Shown: piece by piece, positions 16,837 to 25,689 of the stretch | Numbering within the stretch: position 1 is the first letter of the stretch | How the letters are laid out: each line of letters starts with the position of its first letter | Source: Cupriavidus sp. U2 | GTDB taxonomy: Bacteria > Pseudomonadota > Gammaproteobacteria > Burkholderiales > Burkholderiaceae | Direction of reading: 5' to 3' | NCBI RefSeq assembly: GCF_009663685.2 | Contig: NZ_RCOG02000032.1 | Location: 854,975-918,974, forward strand | DNA: 64,000 nucleotides | Program-made: the position numbers and the translations under genes | Notes under the pieces: model-generated | Database searches by the model: none | What the model was told of the DNA's origin: nothing | Seen by the model: only the letters and a program-made list of their open reading frames with translations

Positions 16837-17718
16837 TTAATTGATGCCGGGAATATGCATCGGCCAACCACCTAGCAAAACGACGAGTAAAACGCCGTTC
16901 AACAGCGCAAGTCCGGTGAGGATGAAGGCCAGCGTCGGCAGCGTCTTGAGCCACGACATCCCGGCCGAAGCCGATGCGAAGGCCGCGTCCAGATAGCGCG
17001 TGGCCTGCTTGCGCACGACGAGCCAATAATAGCCGCCACCGGCTGCAAGGAGGACCACGACCCACGACAGCCACGCCAGCCATCCGAATGGCGCCGGCGC
17101 ATTGTTGGCCCGGCCCGGCGCGCGTGGGGCGACCGGCGGCAATGGCTGCAGCGACTCGCGCAGCGACAGCGGCACGGATTCGAACACCGGAGCGGGAGGA
17201 TGCAGGTCGTCCGTGGCGCTCACCGGCGACAGTTCCGCATCCCTGCCGGGCAGGACGCGATGTGCCGGCGCCGGCAATGGCGGCTGCGTTCGCTTGATCG
17301 CCCGGTTGTCGGCCATCGCTGGTGGCTTATGTGTCGCCGCTTCGCGCGAGGCCGCCCCGGGCGACGCCCTGCGCCAATCCGCGAACAGCTGGTCGAGACA
17401 CCGCACCGTCGTGCACGCGTCACGCGCCCTGCGCCACGCGTCGAGATCACCTTTGCGCAACGTCCCGGCATACCGCCTGCGCTGCTGGTCGGCATAGATG
17501 CCTTCATAGGTCTCGTGCAGCATCGCGTAGTCGCAGATCAACTGCGAACCGCGCACATGCTGCCGCACGGGCTCCGCACAGGACGCGCCCGCCGGGGCGG
17601 AAACATCACAACGGGGTCGATAGCTGTGCGGGCATGATATGTCGGAAGCCCACGTCGCATGAGCAACCCACAAAGTCAGGACGACGAAGAGTGCCAGGTG
17701 GCCTGCAATCCGCTGCAT
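16837..17718 (-). CDS. Secreted LprI-like domain protein with C-terminal membrane anchor
   Basis: A 293-residue protein with an N-terminal signal sequence (hydrophobic to about residue 24). A Cys-containing region follows, resembling LprI-type lysozyme-inhibitor-like domains: Cys-Asp-Tyr, then a Tyr-rich helix, then RARDACTTVRCLDQLFADW. A Pro-rich linker of about 90 residues leads to two C-terminal hydrophobic segments (about 216-236 and 262-285). The domain would therefore sit in the periplasm, tethered to the inner membrane. LprI similarity is by pattern only. A link to the neighbouring GGDEF protein is possible but unproven. Confidence 0.65.
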   Translation of the reverse strand: MQRIAGHLALFVVLTLWVAHATWASDISCPHSYRPRCDVSAPAGASCAEPVRQHVRGSQLICDYAMLHETYEGIYADQQRRRYAGTLRKGDLDAWRRARDACTTVRCLDQLFADWRRASPGAASREAATHKPPAMADNRAIKRTQPPLPAPAHRVLPGRDAELSPVSATDDLHPPAPVFESVPLSLRESLQPLPPVAPRAPGRANNAPAPFGWLAWLSWVVVLLAAGGGYYWLVVRKQATRYLDAAFASASAGMSWLKTLPTLAFILTGLALLNGVLLVVLLGGWPMHIPGIN

Positions 17719-17864
17719 GGTGTCTGCGCATCGGCCTTTCGGGAACCGGGGAATTCATTCTAGGCAGCGGCGGCGCACGCTGCCTGATCTGTTACGTGCG
17801 TTTGCGCATGGACCGAAGGATAGAACACAAGATCGCGCTGGCAAGTGTGGATAAATCGCAGGCA

Positions 17865-17900
17865 AAACAAAAGGGCCCGTGACTTTCGCCACAGGCCCTT
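17865..17900 (-). terminator. Intrinsic terminator of tRNA-Lys
   Basis: Read leftward, GGGCCTGTGGCGA and TCACGGGCCC form a long GC-rich hairpin followed by TTTTGTTTT. It lies about ten bases past the CCA end of the tRNA. Confidence 0.85.
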
Positions 17901-17910
17901 CTGGGAATAC

Positions 17911-17986
17911 TGGTGGGTCGTGCGTGACTCGAACACGCGACCAACGGATTAAAAGTCCGCTGCTCTACCGACTGAGCTAACGACCC
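17911..17986 (-). tRNA. tRNA-Lys (anticodon TTT)
   Basis: A 76-nt cloverleaf on the minus strand with acceptor stem GGGTCGT/ACGACCC, a D-arm (GCTCAGTCGGTAGAGC), anticodon loop CTTTTAA, T-arm with GTTCGAGTC and an encoded CCA end. The TTT anticodon reads AAA/AAG. A perfect sigma70 promoter precedes it and an intrinsic terminator follows, so it is a monocistronic tRNA unit. Confidence 0.97.
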
Positions 17987-18004
17987 GGAAAAACTGAATC
18001 CGCG

Positions 18005-18033
18005 ATTATAGGGAGCACCCTATGGGGTGTCAA
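18005..18033 (-). promoter_or_regulatory. Sigma70 promoter of tRNA-Lys
   Basis: On the minus strand, consensus TTGACA (18028-18033) and TATAAT (18005-18010) are separated by exactly 17 bases. Transcription would begin near 17998, about a dozen bases before the mature tRNA end. Confidence 0.9.
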
Positions 18034-18056
18034 GCTTCAGGCACGTCGAGCGCCAC

Positions 18057-19172
18057 TCATGCCATACGCTCCAGACGCCACATCTGATACTTGAAGGCCA
18101 GGATCGCGCCGACGATGATGGTCGCGAACACGATGAACGAACCGATGGCCAGCGTCGATACGCCGGACAGCCCCTGCCCGATCGTGCAGCCCAGCGCAGT
18201 CACGCCGCCCGCGCCCATCAGGATGCCGCCGACCATGTGGTTGGCCACGTCCTCGGCATTGCCGAAGCCTTCCCAGCGGAACGTGCGCGACACCAGCGCA
18301 TAGACGCACGCGCCCGCGATCACGCCGAAGACGCTGACGATGCCGATGGTCAGCACCTTGCTCTTGTCGCTGAACATCATCAGCCAGTCCAGCGTGTACG
18401 CATACGGCGCCACGAAGCTCAGACTTTCCATGCGACCGCTGTTGGTGCCGACGAACAGTTCTTCGAGCGTATTCGGATCTTCGGACACATAGCCAAGGTG
18501 GCCCGACACGTACCACATGCCGACGATGATCAGCCCGACGGCCAGGCCACCCAGCAGGTTGTCAAACGTCCGGAAGCCGTTGCCGACCAGCGCCCAGAGC
18601 ACCAGCACCGCGCCGATCGCCACGCCGAGCACCAGTTGCAGCGTGCCGCGCGCCATGCCGGTAGCCTGCGCCACCAGCGAGGGCAGATCCTGCGTGGACG
18701 GCAGGGCCACCCCCACTGCATCGACGGTATTCACCCGCACGACCCCGAACAGGCCGCGCAAGGTCATGTACGCCGACAGGCCGAGGAACACGAACACTAC
18801 CAGCGATTTCAGGTTGCCCGCGCCAATGCGCACCAGCGTCTTGCTGCCGCAGCCCGACGCCAGCACCATGCCGAAGCCAAACATCAGCCCGCCCACCGCC
18901 GCCGACAGCCAGCCGAGCCGCGCCGACGTGTAGATGGTCCGGGTCGGGTCGATCAGCCCCGCCCACGCCAGCACGCCGGTGCCGATCATCGCCACGCCAA
19001 TCGCCATGATCCACATGCGCATACGGCTCCAGTCACCGATGTTGACGATGTCGGAGATGGCGCCCATCGTGCAGAAGTGCGTGCGCTGCAGCACGGCGCC
19101 AAACAGGAAGGTCAGCACAAAGGTACTCAGCAGTACGGTATGCGTGAGCGCGGGGATGTCGATTTCGGGCAT
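18057..19172 (-). CDS. YeeE/YedE-family sulfur (thiosulfate) transporter
   Basis: A 371-residue inner-membrane protein with about 10 hydrophobic segments. The three conserved cysteine motifs that pass thiosulfate through the TsuA/YeeE channel are present: RTHFCTMGA near residue 34, ASGCGSKTLVR near residue 108 and LGCTIGQGLSG near residue 330. Family knowledge therefore supports uptake of thiosulfate or a related sulfur compound. No TusA-like gene follows here, unlike many yeeE loci. The tRNA-Lys promoter lies just beyond its 3' end. Confidence 0.9.
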   Translation of the reverse strand: MPEIDIPALTHTVLLSTFVLTFLFGAVLQRTHFCTMGAISDIVNIGDWSRMRMWIMAIGVAMIGTGVLAWAGLIDPTRTIYTSARLGWLSAAVGGLMFGFGMVLASGCGSKTLVRIGAGNLKSLVVFVFLGLSAYMTLRGLFGVVRVNTVDAVGVALPSTQDLPSLVAQATGMARGTLQLVLGVAIGAVLVLWALVGNGFRTFDNLLGGLAVGLIIVGMWYVSGHLGYVSEDPNTLEELFVGTNSGRMESLSFVAPYAYTLDWLMMFSDKSKVLTIGIVSVFGVIAGACVYALVSRTFRWEGFGNAEDVANHMVGGILMGAGGVTALGCTIGQGLSGVSTLAIGSFIVFATIIVGAILAFKYQMWRLERMA

Positions 19173-19267
19173 GTCGTAACTGGGGGGCTCGTAGATTTCT
19201 GATTTTTTCTGGGCGGAGGCGCTCGTGGGCGGCGCCTCTCGTCCTGGCCGGCCGGTTGTTGCGGCGC

Positions 19268-19951
19268 TCAGTCAGCCGGCTGGTAACGCGTCGGATCGGC
19301 GACGCCGGCCTGCTCGAAGCCGGCCTTGCGGATGCGGCAGGAATCGCAGACCCCGCAGGCGCGACCTTCGTCATCGGCCTTGTAGCACGACACGGTCAGA
19401 CCATAGTCCACGCCCAGCTTCACGCCGGCACGGATGATTTCGGCCTTGGTCATGTCGATGATCGGGGCGTGCACGCGGAAGCGGTCACCCTCGACACCGG
19501 CCTTGGTGGCCAGGTTGGCCAGCGTTTCATACGCCGAGACGTATTCTGGGCGGCAATCGGGATAGCCGGAGTAGTCCACCGCATTGGCGCCAAAAAACAG
19601 GTCGCGACCGCCGATGGCCTCGGCCCAGCCAAGCGCCAGCGACAGCATGATCGTATTGCGTGCCGGCACATAGGTCACCGGAATACCGCCGGTGGCGCCG
19701 TCGACGGGCACGTCGAGCGTGTCGTCGGTCAGGGCCGATCCGCCAAAGCGGCGCAGGTCCAGGTCGATGATCTCGTGGCGCCTGGCGCCGAGCGCGGCGG
19801 CCACCTTCTTCGCGGCATCCAGCTCGGACGAATGGCGCTGGCCGTATCGCATCGACAACGCATAGGTTTCGAAGCCGGCCGCATTGGCCATGGCAAGCAC
19901 GGTGGCGGAGTCCAGGCCGCCGGAAAGCAGGACGATTGCACGTTGGGTCAT
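19268..19951 (-). CDS. queC: 7-cyano-7-deazaguanine synthase
   Basis: A 227-residue ATP-dependent enzyme that converts 7-carboxy-7-deazaguanine to preQ0 in queuosine biosynthesis. The PP-loop VLLSGGLDSATVLA is at the N-terminus and the zinc-binding cysteines are at the C-terminus (CYKADDEGRACGVCDSC). The internal NTIMLSLALGWAEA is also typical. The start at 19951 is preferred over an in-frame upstream start at 19984. It follows cpoB in orientation but is separated from it by a terminator. No queD or queE is visible in the window. Confidence 0.96.
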   Translation of the reverse strand: MTQRAIVLLSGGLDSATVLAMANAAGFETYALSMRYGQRHSSELDAAKKVAAALGARRHEIIDLDLRRFGGSALTDDTLDVPVDGATGGIPVTYVPARNTIMLSLALGWAEAIGGRDLFFGANAVDYSGYPDCRPEYVSAYETLANLATKAGVEGDRFRVHAPIIDMTKAEIIRAGVKLGVDYGLTVSCYKADDEGRACGVCDSCRIRKAGFEQAGVADPTRYQPAD

Positions 19952-20100
19952 GATGGGGTGCGCGCGGAACAAGCGCGCTGTCAAATACGCCGCGCTGGGC
20001 GAATCGCGTATTTTAGCGCGCCGGCGCCCCGGAAAGGATCAGGCGGGGGTGATGGGCGCCATGGCGATGCGTCGGCACCATGCGCGGTTCCCCCGGCCCA

Positions 20101-20129
20101 AAAAAGAAAAAACCCGCAAGGTTGCGGGC
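20101..20129 (-). terminator. Intrinsic terminator of the tol-pal-cpoB operon
   Basis: CCCGCA / TGCGGG hairpin at 20114-20129. The plus strand before it is an A-rich run (20101-20113), so leftward transcripts end in a T-rich tract. It lies 29 bases after the cpoB stop and before queC, separating the two transcription units. Confidence 0.85.
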
Positions 20130-20157
20130 TCTTTCCTGGCTTTCGTACCCCGGTGGG

Positions 20158-20913
20158 TCACTTCAGCGTCTTCAGCCGGTTGCTGGCGGCCTGGGCGCCT
20201 TCGGTACCCGGATACTTCGACACCACCGTCTCCAGCGTCTTCCTGGCCGCTGCCTTCTGGCCCGATTCCATCTGGTTGTTGGCAATGGCGATCATGGCGT
20301 CCGGTACCTTCGCATGCGTCGGGAACTGTTGCACCATGTTCTGCAGCACGAAAGTCGAACCCTTGTAGTCACGCTGCGCGTAGAGCGAATTGCCGAGCCA
20401 GAACTGCGCCAGCGGCAAGTACGGGCTTTGCGGATACTTCTTCGCAAACGCCGAGAACGCGTTGCCCGCGCCCTTGAAATCGCCCGACTGGAACTGCTTC
20501 AGCGCGGCGTCGTACTCGGGCTTTTCGGTCGGCTGTGCAAGCCCTTCCTTGCCATCGACGGTCACCTGTTGCGGCTCGAACTTCTTCAGGCGCGCGTCCA
20601 GGTCCGCGTAGTAATCCTTCTGCTGTTTCTGCAGCGTGTCCACCGTGTTTTGCAACACCTCGTTCTGACCACGCAGCCGGGCCACTTCCTGACGCAGACC
20701 TTCCAGCTGGTTCTGCATGTCGAGCTGCTGGCGGCTGTTCTGGTCGATACGCTGCGATGCCGTTGCCTGGAAACCGTTGAACTGGTCCCGCAGTTGCAGC
20801 ACCGCCTTGCGCGCTTCGTCGTCGTCAAAGACGCCGGCGTGCGCGGAACTGGCTGCCAGCAGACCGCCGGAGACAGCGGCCAGCCACAGCAGGGTGGAAA
20901 CGCGAGCTTTCAT
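20158..20913 (-). CDS. cpoB: Cell division coordinator CpoB (YbgF)
   Basis: A 251-residue periplasmic protein with a signal peptide (cleaved near AHAGVFDDDEARKAV), an N-terminal coiled coil rich in Gln/Leu (about residues 40-115), and a C-terminal TPR domain with QFQSGDFKGAGNAFSAFAKK and FWLGNSLYAQRDYKGS. Known role of the family: binds TolA and coordinates outer-membrane constriction with septal peptidoglycan synthesis. It is the last gene of the tol-pal operon and starts 18 bases after pal. Confidence 0.94.
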   Translation of the reverse strand: MKARVSTLLWLAAVSGGLLAASSAHAGVFDDDEARKAVLQLRDQFNGFQATASQRIDQNSRQQLDMQNQLEGLRQEVARLRGQNEVLQNTVDTLQKQQKDYYADLDARLKKFEPQQVTVDGKEGLAQPTEKPEYDAALKQFQSGDFKGAGNAFSAFAKKYPQSPYLPLAQFWLGNSLYAQRDYKGSTFVLQNMVQQFPTHAKVPDAMIAIANNQMESGQKAAARKTLETVVSKYPGTEGAQAASNRLKTLK

Positions 20914-20931
20914 GAAGGATTATTCCGTGGA

Positions 20932-21441
20932 TCAGTAGACGATGTCGGCGCGACGGTTTTCAGCCCACGAGGCTTCGTCGTGGCCGGTGGCCTTCGGCTT
21001 TTCCTTGCCCAGGCTCACGGCTTCCATCTGCGACTCGGGCACGCCCAGCGACGACATCGAGCGGCGCACGGCCTCGGCACGCTTCTGGCCCAGGGCCAGG
21101 TTGTACTCGCTGGTGCCGCGTTCGTCGGTGTTGCCCTGGATCAGGATCTTGCGGCCCTTGTTGGCCGTGAGGTACTGCGCGTGCGTTTGCAGCGTGCCCT
21201 GGTATTCCGACTTGACCGAGTAGCTGTCGAAGTCGAAATACACGCTACGCTTGGCCAGCGGGCTGTTCGGGTCGTTCAGCGGGTCGGCCGCAACCACCGG
21301 CGCCACGGCGCGCGGATCGGTCTGGGCGCCGCCCTGGTTGGCACCCGACTTCGATGCGTCGTCCAGCTTCACGCCGGAGCTGCAGGCGCCCAGGGCCAGC
21401 AGTGCAGCCAGGGCGAGCGATTTGGTCATCATTTGGGACAT
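20932..21441 (-). CDS. pal: Peptidoglycan-associated lipoprotein
   Basis: A 169-residue outer-membrane lipoprotein with a lipobox ending LLALGACSS. The C-terminal OmpA-like domain (about residues 60-168) binds peptidoglycan through the conserved ILIQGNTDERGTSEYNLALG segment, in which Asp and Arg contact diaminopimelate. It anchors the outer membrane to the wall and recycles through TolB. Strong GAGGAGT-type ribosome-binding site upstream. Sits between tolB (20 bases) and cpoB (18 bases). Confidence 0.97.
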   Translation of the reverse strand: MSQMMTKSLALAALLALGACSSGVKLDDASKSGANQGGAQTDPRAVAPVVAADPLNDPNSPLAKRSVYFDFDSYSVKSEYQGTLQTHAQYLTANKGRKILIQGNTDERGTSEYNLALGQKRAEAVRRSMSSLGVPESQMEAVSLGKEKPKATGHDEASWAENRRADIVY

Positions 21442-21461
21442 GGCGAGAGACTCCTCTTTTT

Positions 21462-22802
21462 CTACTGCATGAAAGGACCCCAGGACGGCTCGCGAACCTC
21501 GCCGGACTGGAGTGACAGAACCTGTTTCGTTCGGCCGTCCGTGGAGACTGCCGCCAGTACCGAGCGGCCGCCCACGCGGGTGGCATACAGGATGTATTTT
21601 CCATTGGCGGCGAAGCTCGGGGCCTCGTCGTTGGACGTATCCGTGAGAGAAGTCACGTCACCGTTGGACAGGTCCTGCAGCTGCAGGCGGAAGCCGCCCG
21701 AACGCGAGATGTAGGCCAGGTACTTGCCGTCCGGCGAAACGCGCGGACTGACGTTGTAGTTGCCCTTGAAGGTCACGCGCTGTGCTGCGCCGGATTCCTC
21801 GCCAGAGGCCGGCATACGGTAGATCTGCGGCGCACCGCCGCGATCGCTGGTGAAATAGATGCTGCGGCCGTCCGGCGAGAACTGCGGCTCGGTGTCGATC
21901 GCACTGCTGCGCGAGATGCGGCGCAGGCCGGAGCCGTCGGCGTTGACCAGGTAGATCTGGGTGTTGCCATCGCGCGAGAGCGCCACGGCCAGGCGCTGCC
22001 CGTCGGGCGACCACGACGGCGCGCTGTTGTTGCCCTTCTGGTTCGACACCAGCGTGCGCTTGCCCGTGGCCAGGTCATGCACGTACACCACCGGCTTCTT
22101 TGCCTCGAACGAGACATAAGCCACGCGGCGGCCATCGGGCGACCACGACGGCGAGATGATCGGCTCGCTGCTGGACAGCGCCACCTGGGCGTTCTGGCCA
22201 TCCGAATCCGAAATCAGCAACTGGTAGCGGTTGCCCACCTTCGACACATACGACAGGCGCGTGGCAAATACGCCACGTTCGCCCAGCAGCTTCTCGTAGA
22301 TGTAGTCGGCGATCTTGTGCGCAGTCACGCGCAGCTGGCTCTGGCTGACATTGAAGGCCAGGCCGCCCAGGCTCTGGCCCTTGACCGTGTCGTACAGGCG
22401 GAAACGCACCTCGTACTGGCCATTGCCGGACGGGGTCACGCTGCCTGCCACGAACGCGTCCGCGCCCTTGGCCTTCCAGCTGCCCAGGTCCACCTGGGCC
22501 GATTCGGCGACGGTGGCGCCGGCCGGATCGATATTGCGGAAACGGCCGCTGTTGGTCAGATCGGAACGGATGACGGCGGTCAGGTTCTGCGCGCCCTGGC
22601 CTTCGCCCTGGAAGTTGGCCGTGGCCACCGGGAACTGGTTCGAACCCACGCCGGTGATTTCCACGTTCAGTTGCGCGTGCGCGGCGCCGGCCGACATCAG
22701 TGCCACCGCCAGCCAGGCCATCAGCGCGTGGCGGCCCTGGTCGCGGGTGATCTTGGTGGTCTGGCGCCGGGACAGCCAGTTAGGGACCCAAAGCTTTCGC
22801 AT
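21462..22802 (-). CDS. tolB: Tol-Pal translocation protein TolB
   Basis: A 446-residue periplasmic protein: signal sequence ending near AGAAHAQ, an N-terminal domain (PVATANFQGEG, LTNSGRFRNI), and a six-bladed beta-propeller with repeated SPSWSPDGRR-, APSWSPDGQR-, EPQFSPDGRS- and SPRVSPDGKY-type motifs. It binds Pal and releases it under TolA control. The start at 22802 follows GAGGAGC and yields a proper signal peptide with a rather long basic n-region; upstream codons in the frame are not used. Confidence 0.96.
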   Translation of the reverse strand: MRKLWVPNWLSRRQTTKITRDQGRHALMAWLAVALMSAGAAHAQLNVEITGVGSNQFPVATANFQGEGQGAQNLTAVIRSDLTNSGRFRNIDPAGATVAESAQVDLGSWKAKGADAFVAGSVTPSGNGQYEVRFRLYDTVKGQSLGGLAFNVSQSQLRVTAHKIADYIYEKLLGERGVFATRLSYVSKVGNRYQLLISDSDGQNAQVALSSSEPIISPSWSPDGRRVAYVSFEAKKPVVYVHDLATGKRTLVSNQKGNNSAPSWSPDGQRLAVALSRDGNTQIYLVNADGSGLRRISRSSAIDTEPQFSPDGRSIYFTSDRGGAPQIYRMPASGEESGAAQRVTFKGNYNVSPRVSPDGKYLAYISRSGGFRLQLQDLSNGDVTSLTDTSNDEAPSFAANGKYILYATRVGGRSVLAAVSTDGRTKQVLSLQSGEVREPSWGPFMQ

Positions 22803-23014
22803 GCTGCTCCTCAGTCGATTTTGGGATTCATCGGTACGGCGGGCACAGCAAGTCGGGCACAGGAACGGCATGCAGCTTGGCGCATGCTCCGTGCGTGTAC
22901 GTCTTGCACACTGCCGGCCGCGTCAGGCAACCGTTCATGGTAGCGATGGGACTGGCGGCCAACGATGAAGGTTGCATTATGTTGCAAATCATGGCGCTCT
23001 CGACCCCTGGCTGG

Positions 23015-24115
23015 TCAGTCCTTGGGGCGGAACGTGATCGTGAATTCGAACGACGGGGCCTTGCCGCCCTCGTCGGTCGGCAGCGGGTCCGAACGCTCCA
23101 CGGCGCGCATCACGGCATTATCCCAGTCGGCGTCGCCGCTGGACTTGGCCAGCCGCTTGGACAGGATCGAGCCGTCCGGCGCCAGCCGGACCGCCACCAC
23201 GGCCGGCGGATTGCCTTCCACGGTGCCGCTGAAGATGATGTTCGGCTTCACGCGGCGGCGCACCCGGTCCGAATAGCCCGGCGACGCCTTGCCGCCCGAA
23301 CCGGCGCCCGAGCCTGCCGCATTGCCAACGCCGCCGCCACTCGACGACGCGCTGCCACCGCCTGCCAGCGCCTGCAGGCGCGCCAGTTCGCTCTTGCGCT
23401 GCGCGTTGGCCGCGGCATCGCGCTTGGCCTTGGCATCGGCATCCGCCTTGGCCTTCGCCTGTTTCTCGGCATCCGCCTTGGCCTTGGCCTGCTTGTCGGC
23501 TTCGGCCCTGGCCTTCGCGTCGGCTTCCCGGCGCTGCTGCTCGGCCTTTTCCTTCTCCTTTTCCCGGGCGATTTCGGCGGCCTTTTCCTGCGCTGCCTTG
23601 TCAGCCTTGTCCTTGTCAGCCTTCTTCTTCGCGTCTTCCTTGCGCTGCGCGTCGAGCTGCTGCTGGCGCTGCTCTTCCTTGCGCTGGGCTTCCTTCTGTT
23701 CCTGTTCCTTGCGCTCGCGTTCGCGGCGGGCGGCTTCCTCGCGTGCAGCGGCCTCCTCGGCCTGCTTGCGCTTCTTCTGCTCCAGTGCGATGTCTGCCGC
23801 TTCCTCAACCTTGCTGCGCACGGCCGGCTGCGGCGGCGTCGGCACCGGCTGCTCCACCGGACGCGGCGGCGGCGCGGGTGTGACGTCGGGAACCTCTTCC
23901 CAAAGTTCGGCCTCGGCGCCCACCGGCGTGCTGCTCTGCCAATGCACGCCGTAGTACAGCACGATGCCGAGCAACAGGTGCATCAGCAGCGCGAGCAGGA
24001 ACGACCGCATCGTGCCGCGTTCCTTGACCGGCTGATACGGATAGGCGGCGGCCTTCGTGCGCGAAGGCCCTGGCTGCGGATGACGTGACGAGAGGCTGGC
24101 CACTTTGGGACGCAA
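23015..24115 (-). CDS. tolA: Cell envelope integrity protein TolA
   Basis: A 366-residue three-part protein: short cytoplasmic N-terminus, a single transmembrane helix (about residues 38-58), a long Ala/Lys/Glu/Arg helix (about 95-270) that spans the periplasm, and a C-terminal TonB-like globular domain containing YSDRVRRRVKPNI. It transmits TolQR energy to TolB/Pal. The annotated start is TTG at 24115, six bases after the tolR stop; an internal ATG at 24010 would leave almost no cytoplasmic segment, so I prefer the longer form, but GTG at 24103 is another possibility. Highly repetitive Lys/Ala codons. Confidence 0.92.
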   Translation of the reverse strand: MRPKVASLSSRHPQPGPSRTKAAAYPYQPVKERGTMRSFLLALLMHLLLGIVLYYGVHWQSSTPVGAEAELWEEVPDVTPAPPPRPVEQPVPTPPQPAVRSKVEEAADIALEQKKRKQAEEAAAREEAARRERERKEQEQKEAQRKEEQRQQQLDAQRKEDAKKKADKDKADKAAQEKAAEIAREKEKEKAEQQRREADAKARAEADKQAKAKADAEKQAKAKADADAKAKRDAAANAQRKSELARLQALAGGGSASSSGGGVGNAAGSGAGSGGKASPGYSDRVRRRVKPNIIFSGTVEGNPPAVVAVRLAPDGSILSKRLAKSSGDADWDNAVMRAVERSDPLPTDEGGKAPSFEFTITFRPKD

Positions 24116-24121
24116 TAATGC

Positions 24122-24559
24122 TTACTTGGACTTGACCATCAGCCCGACGCGCTTCACGCCGTCGGCCTTGAGCTCGGACATGACGTCCAGTACGGCTTCA
24201 TACTTGACCGTCTTGGCGGCTGCAATCACCACCGGCTGGTCCGGATTCTCGTTCTGGCGCTGGCGCACGAAATCGGTCAGGCCGCGCTTGTCGAGCTTGC
24301 GCTCGAACGATCCGCCCGAGCTGTCCTTGCCGCGTGCGGTCAGCTGGCCGTCTTCATGCACGGTGACGACGATCGGCGGCGTTTGCTGCTGCGGCGTGGC
24401 GTTGGCCACCGACGGCAGGTCCACCACCGCGGGGCTCACGATCGGTGCCGCCACCATGAAGATGACGAGCAGCACGAGCATCACGTCGATATACGGCACG
24501 ACGTTGATCTCGGCGCTGGCCCGGCGGCGCGAACCGCCGCGGCGCTGGATGGCTGCCAT
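24122..24559 (-). CDS. tolR: Tol energising protein TolR
   Basis: A 145-residue ExbD/TolR-family inner-membrane protein with one N-terminal membrane helix (NVVPYIDVMLVLLVIFMVAA), including the essential Asp of the proton channel in YIDVMLVL, and a periplasmic domain. Works with TolQ to harness the proton motive force. Its start is 21 bases downstream of the tolQ stop and its stop is six bases before the proposed tolA start. Confidence 0.97.
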   Translation of the reverse strand: MAAIQRRGGSRRRASAEINVVPYIDVMLVLLVIFMVAAPIVSPAVVDLPSVANATPQQQTPPIVVTVHEDGQLTARGKDSSGGSFERKLDKRGLTDFVRQRQNENPDQPVVIAAAKTVKYEAVLDVMSELKADGVKRVGLMVKSK

Positions 24560-24580
24560 GTCTGATGCTCCCCTGTCTGT

Positions 24581-25264
24581 TTAACGCGTCTGGCGCTGCA
24601 GGATGTTCAGGAATTCTTCCATGAAGCTTTCGAACCGGATGGCCAGGCGATCGATCTCCGTGGCGTAGCGGTTGTAGGCAATCACGGCCGGGATGGCGGC
24701 GAACAGGCCGATCGCGGTGGCGACCAGCGCCTCGGCGATACCGGGCGCCACCGACGCAAGTGTTGCCTGCTGCACATTCGACAGGCCGCGGAATGCGTTC
24801 ATGATCCCCCACACCGTACCGAAGAGGCCGATGTACGGGCTCACCGAACCCACCGACGCCAGGAACGGCAGGTGCGATTCCAGCACGTCCATCTCGCGCT
24901 GATAGGCGGCGCGCATGGCGCGGCGGGCGGCGTCCAGCAGGGCGCCGGCGTCGTTGCTGCGTTCACGGGCCTTGAGGAATTCGCCCATGCCCGATTCGAA
25001 GATGCGTTCCAGCGCGCCGGTGTTGTGGCGGTTGTTCACGGCGCTGTTATAGAGCGCCTGCAGGTCACCGCCGGCCCAGAAGTCGCGCTCGAAGCCTTCG
25101 GTCTGGGTGCGCGCCGAGCGCAGCGCCAGGTGCTTGCGGAAGATGTAGGTCCACGAGAACAGGGACATCACCAGCAGCAGCGCCATGACGGCCTGTGCCA
25201 GCAGGCTGGCGTGAAGGACCAGCGAAATGATCGACAGGTCTTGTGTGACGGTCACCGGATTCAT
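24581..25264 (-). CDS. tolQ: Tol energising protein TolQ
   Basis: A 227-residue MotA/TolQ/ExbB-family protein with three membrane segments: the first near residues 18-38, the others around 130-155 and 165-190. The conserved SVSPYIGLFGTVWGIM and ALVATAIGLFAAIPAVIAYN lie in the proton-channel helices. It forms the motor with TolR and TolA. The ATG overlaps the ybgC stop (ATGA), indicating translational coupling. Confidence 0.97.
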   Translation of the reverse strand: MNPVTVTQDLSIISLVLHASLLAQAVMALLLVMSLFSWTYIFRKHLALRSARTQTEGFERDFWAGGDLQALYNSAVNNRHNTGALERIFESGMGEFLKARERSNDAGALLDAARRAMRAAYQREMDVLESHLPFLASVGSVSPYIGLFGTVWGIMNAFRGLSNVQQATLASVAPGIAEALVATAIGLFAAIPAVIAYNRYATEIDRLAIRFESFMEEFLNILQRQTR

Positions 25265-25674
25265 CGAGCGTTTTTAATAGTAGCGAGAACAGGGGCAGGA
25301 ATCGGGGCCGGACGGAAAGTGCCTTTATCGACACATCCCACGCGGATGTTACCGCTGGCCAGCAGCAAGTCCCCGCGCCAGGCTTCCTGGGCGAATTGGA
25401 CCGATGCCGGCCGAACCCGTTCGATATGCGTACGGATTTCCAGCTGGTCGTCCAGCCGGGCGGGCGCATTGTATTCCACAGCGGTACTGCGTACGACGAA
25501 GACCACGCCGGACGTATCGGCAAGGGTCTGCTGCTCAATGCCGAGCGAGCGCAGCCATTCGGTCCGCGCCCGTTCGAAAAACTTGAGATAGTTGGCGTAA
25601 AACACCACGCCGCCTGCGTCGGTGTCTTCCCAATACACGCGCAGCGGCCACACGAAATTTGGCATGGGCCGCAT
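25261..25674 (-). CDS. ybgC: Tol-Pal-associated acyl-CoA thioesterase YbgC
   Basis: A 137-residue hot-dog-fold thioesterase. The family signature VYWEDTDAGGVVFYANYLKFFERAR contains the catalytic Asp (its run is given here only in part: EDTDAGGVVFYANYLKFFER). It hydrolyses acyl-CoA thioesters and is the first gene of the tol-pal operon in most proteobacteria. No clear ribosome-binding site marks the start; ATGs at 25689, 25674 and 25665 are all possible, and I chose the middle one. Overlaps tolQ by four bases. Confidence 0.93.
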   Translation of the reverse strand: MRPMPNFVWPLRVYWEDTDAGGVVFYANYLKFFERARTEWLRSLGIEQQTLADTSGVVFVVRSTAVEYNAPARLDDQLEIRTHIERVRPASVQFAQEAWRGDLLLASGNIRVGCVDKGTFRPAPIPAPVLATIKNAR

Positions 25675-25689
25675 TGTAACGGAGCGCAC

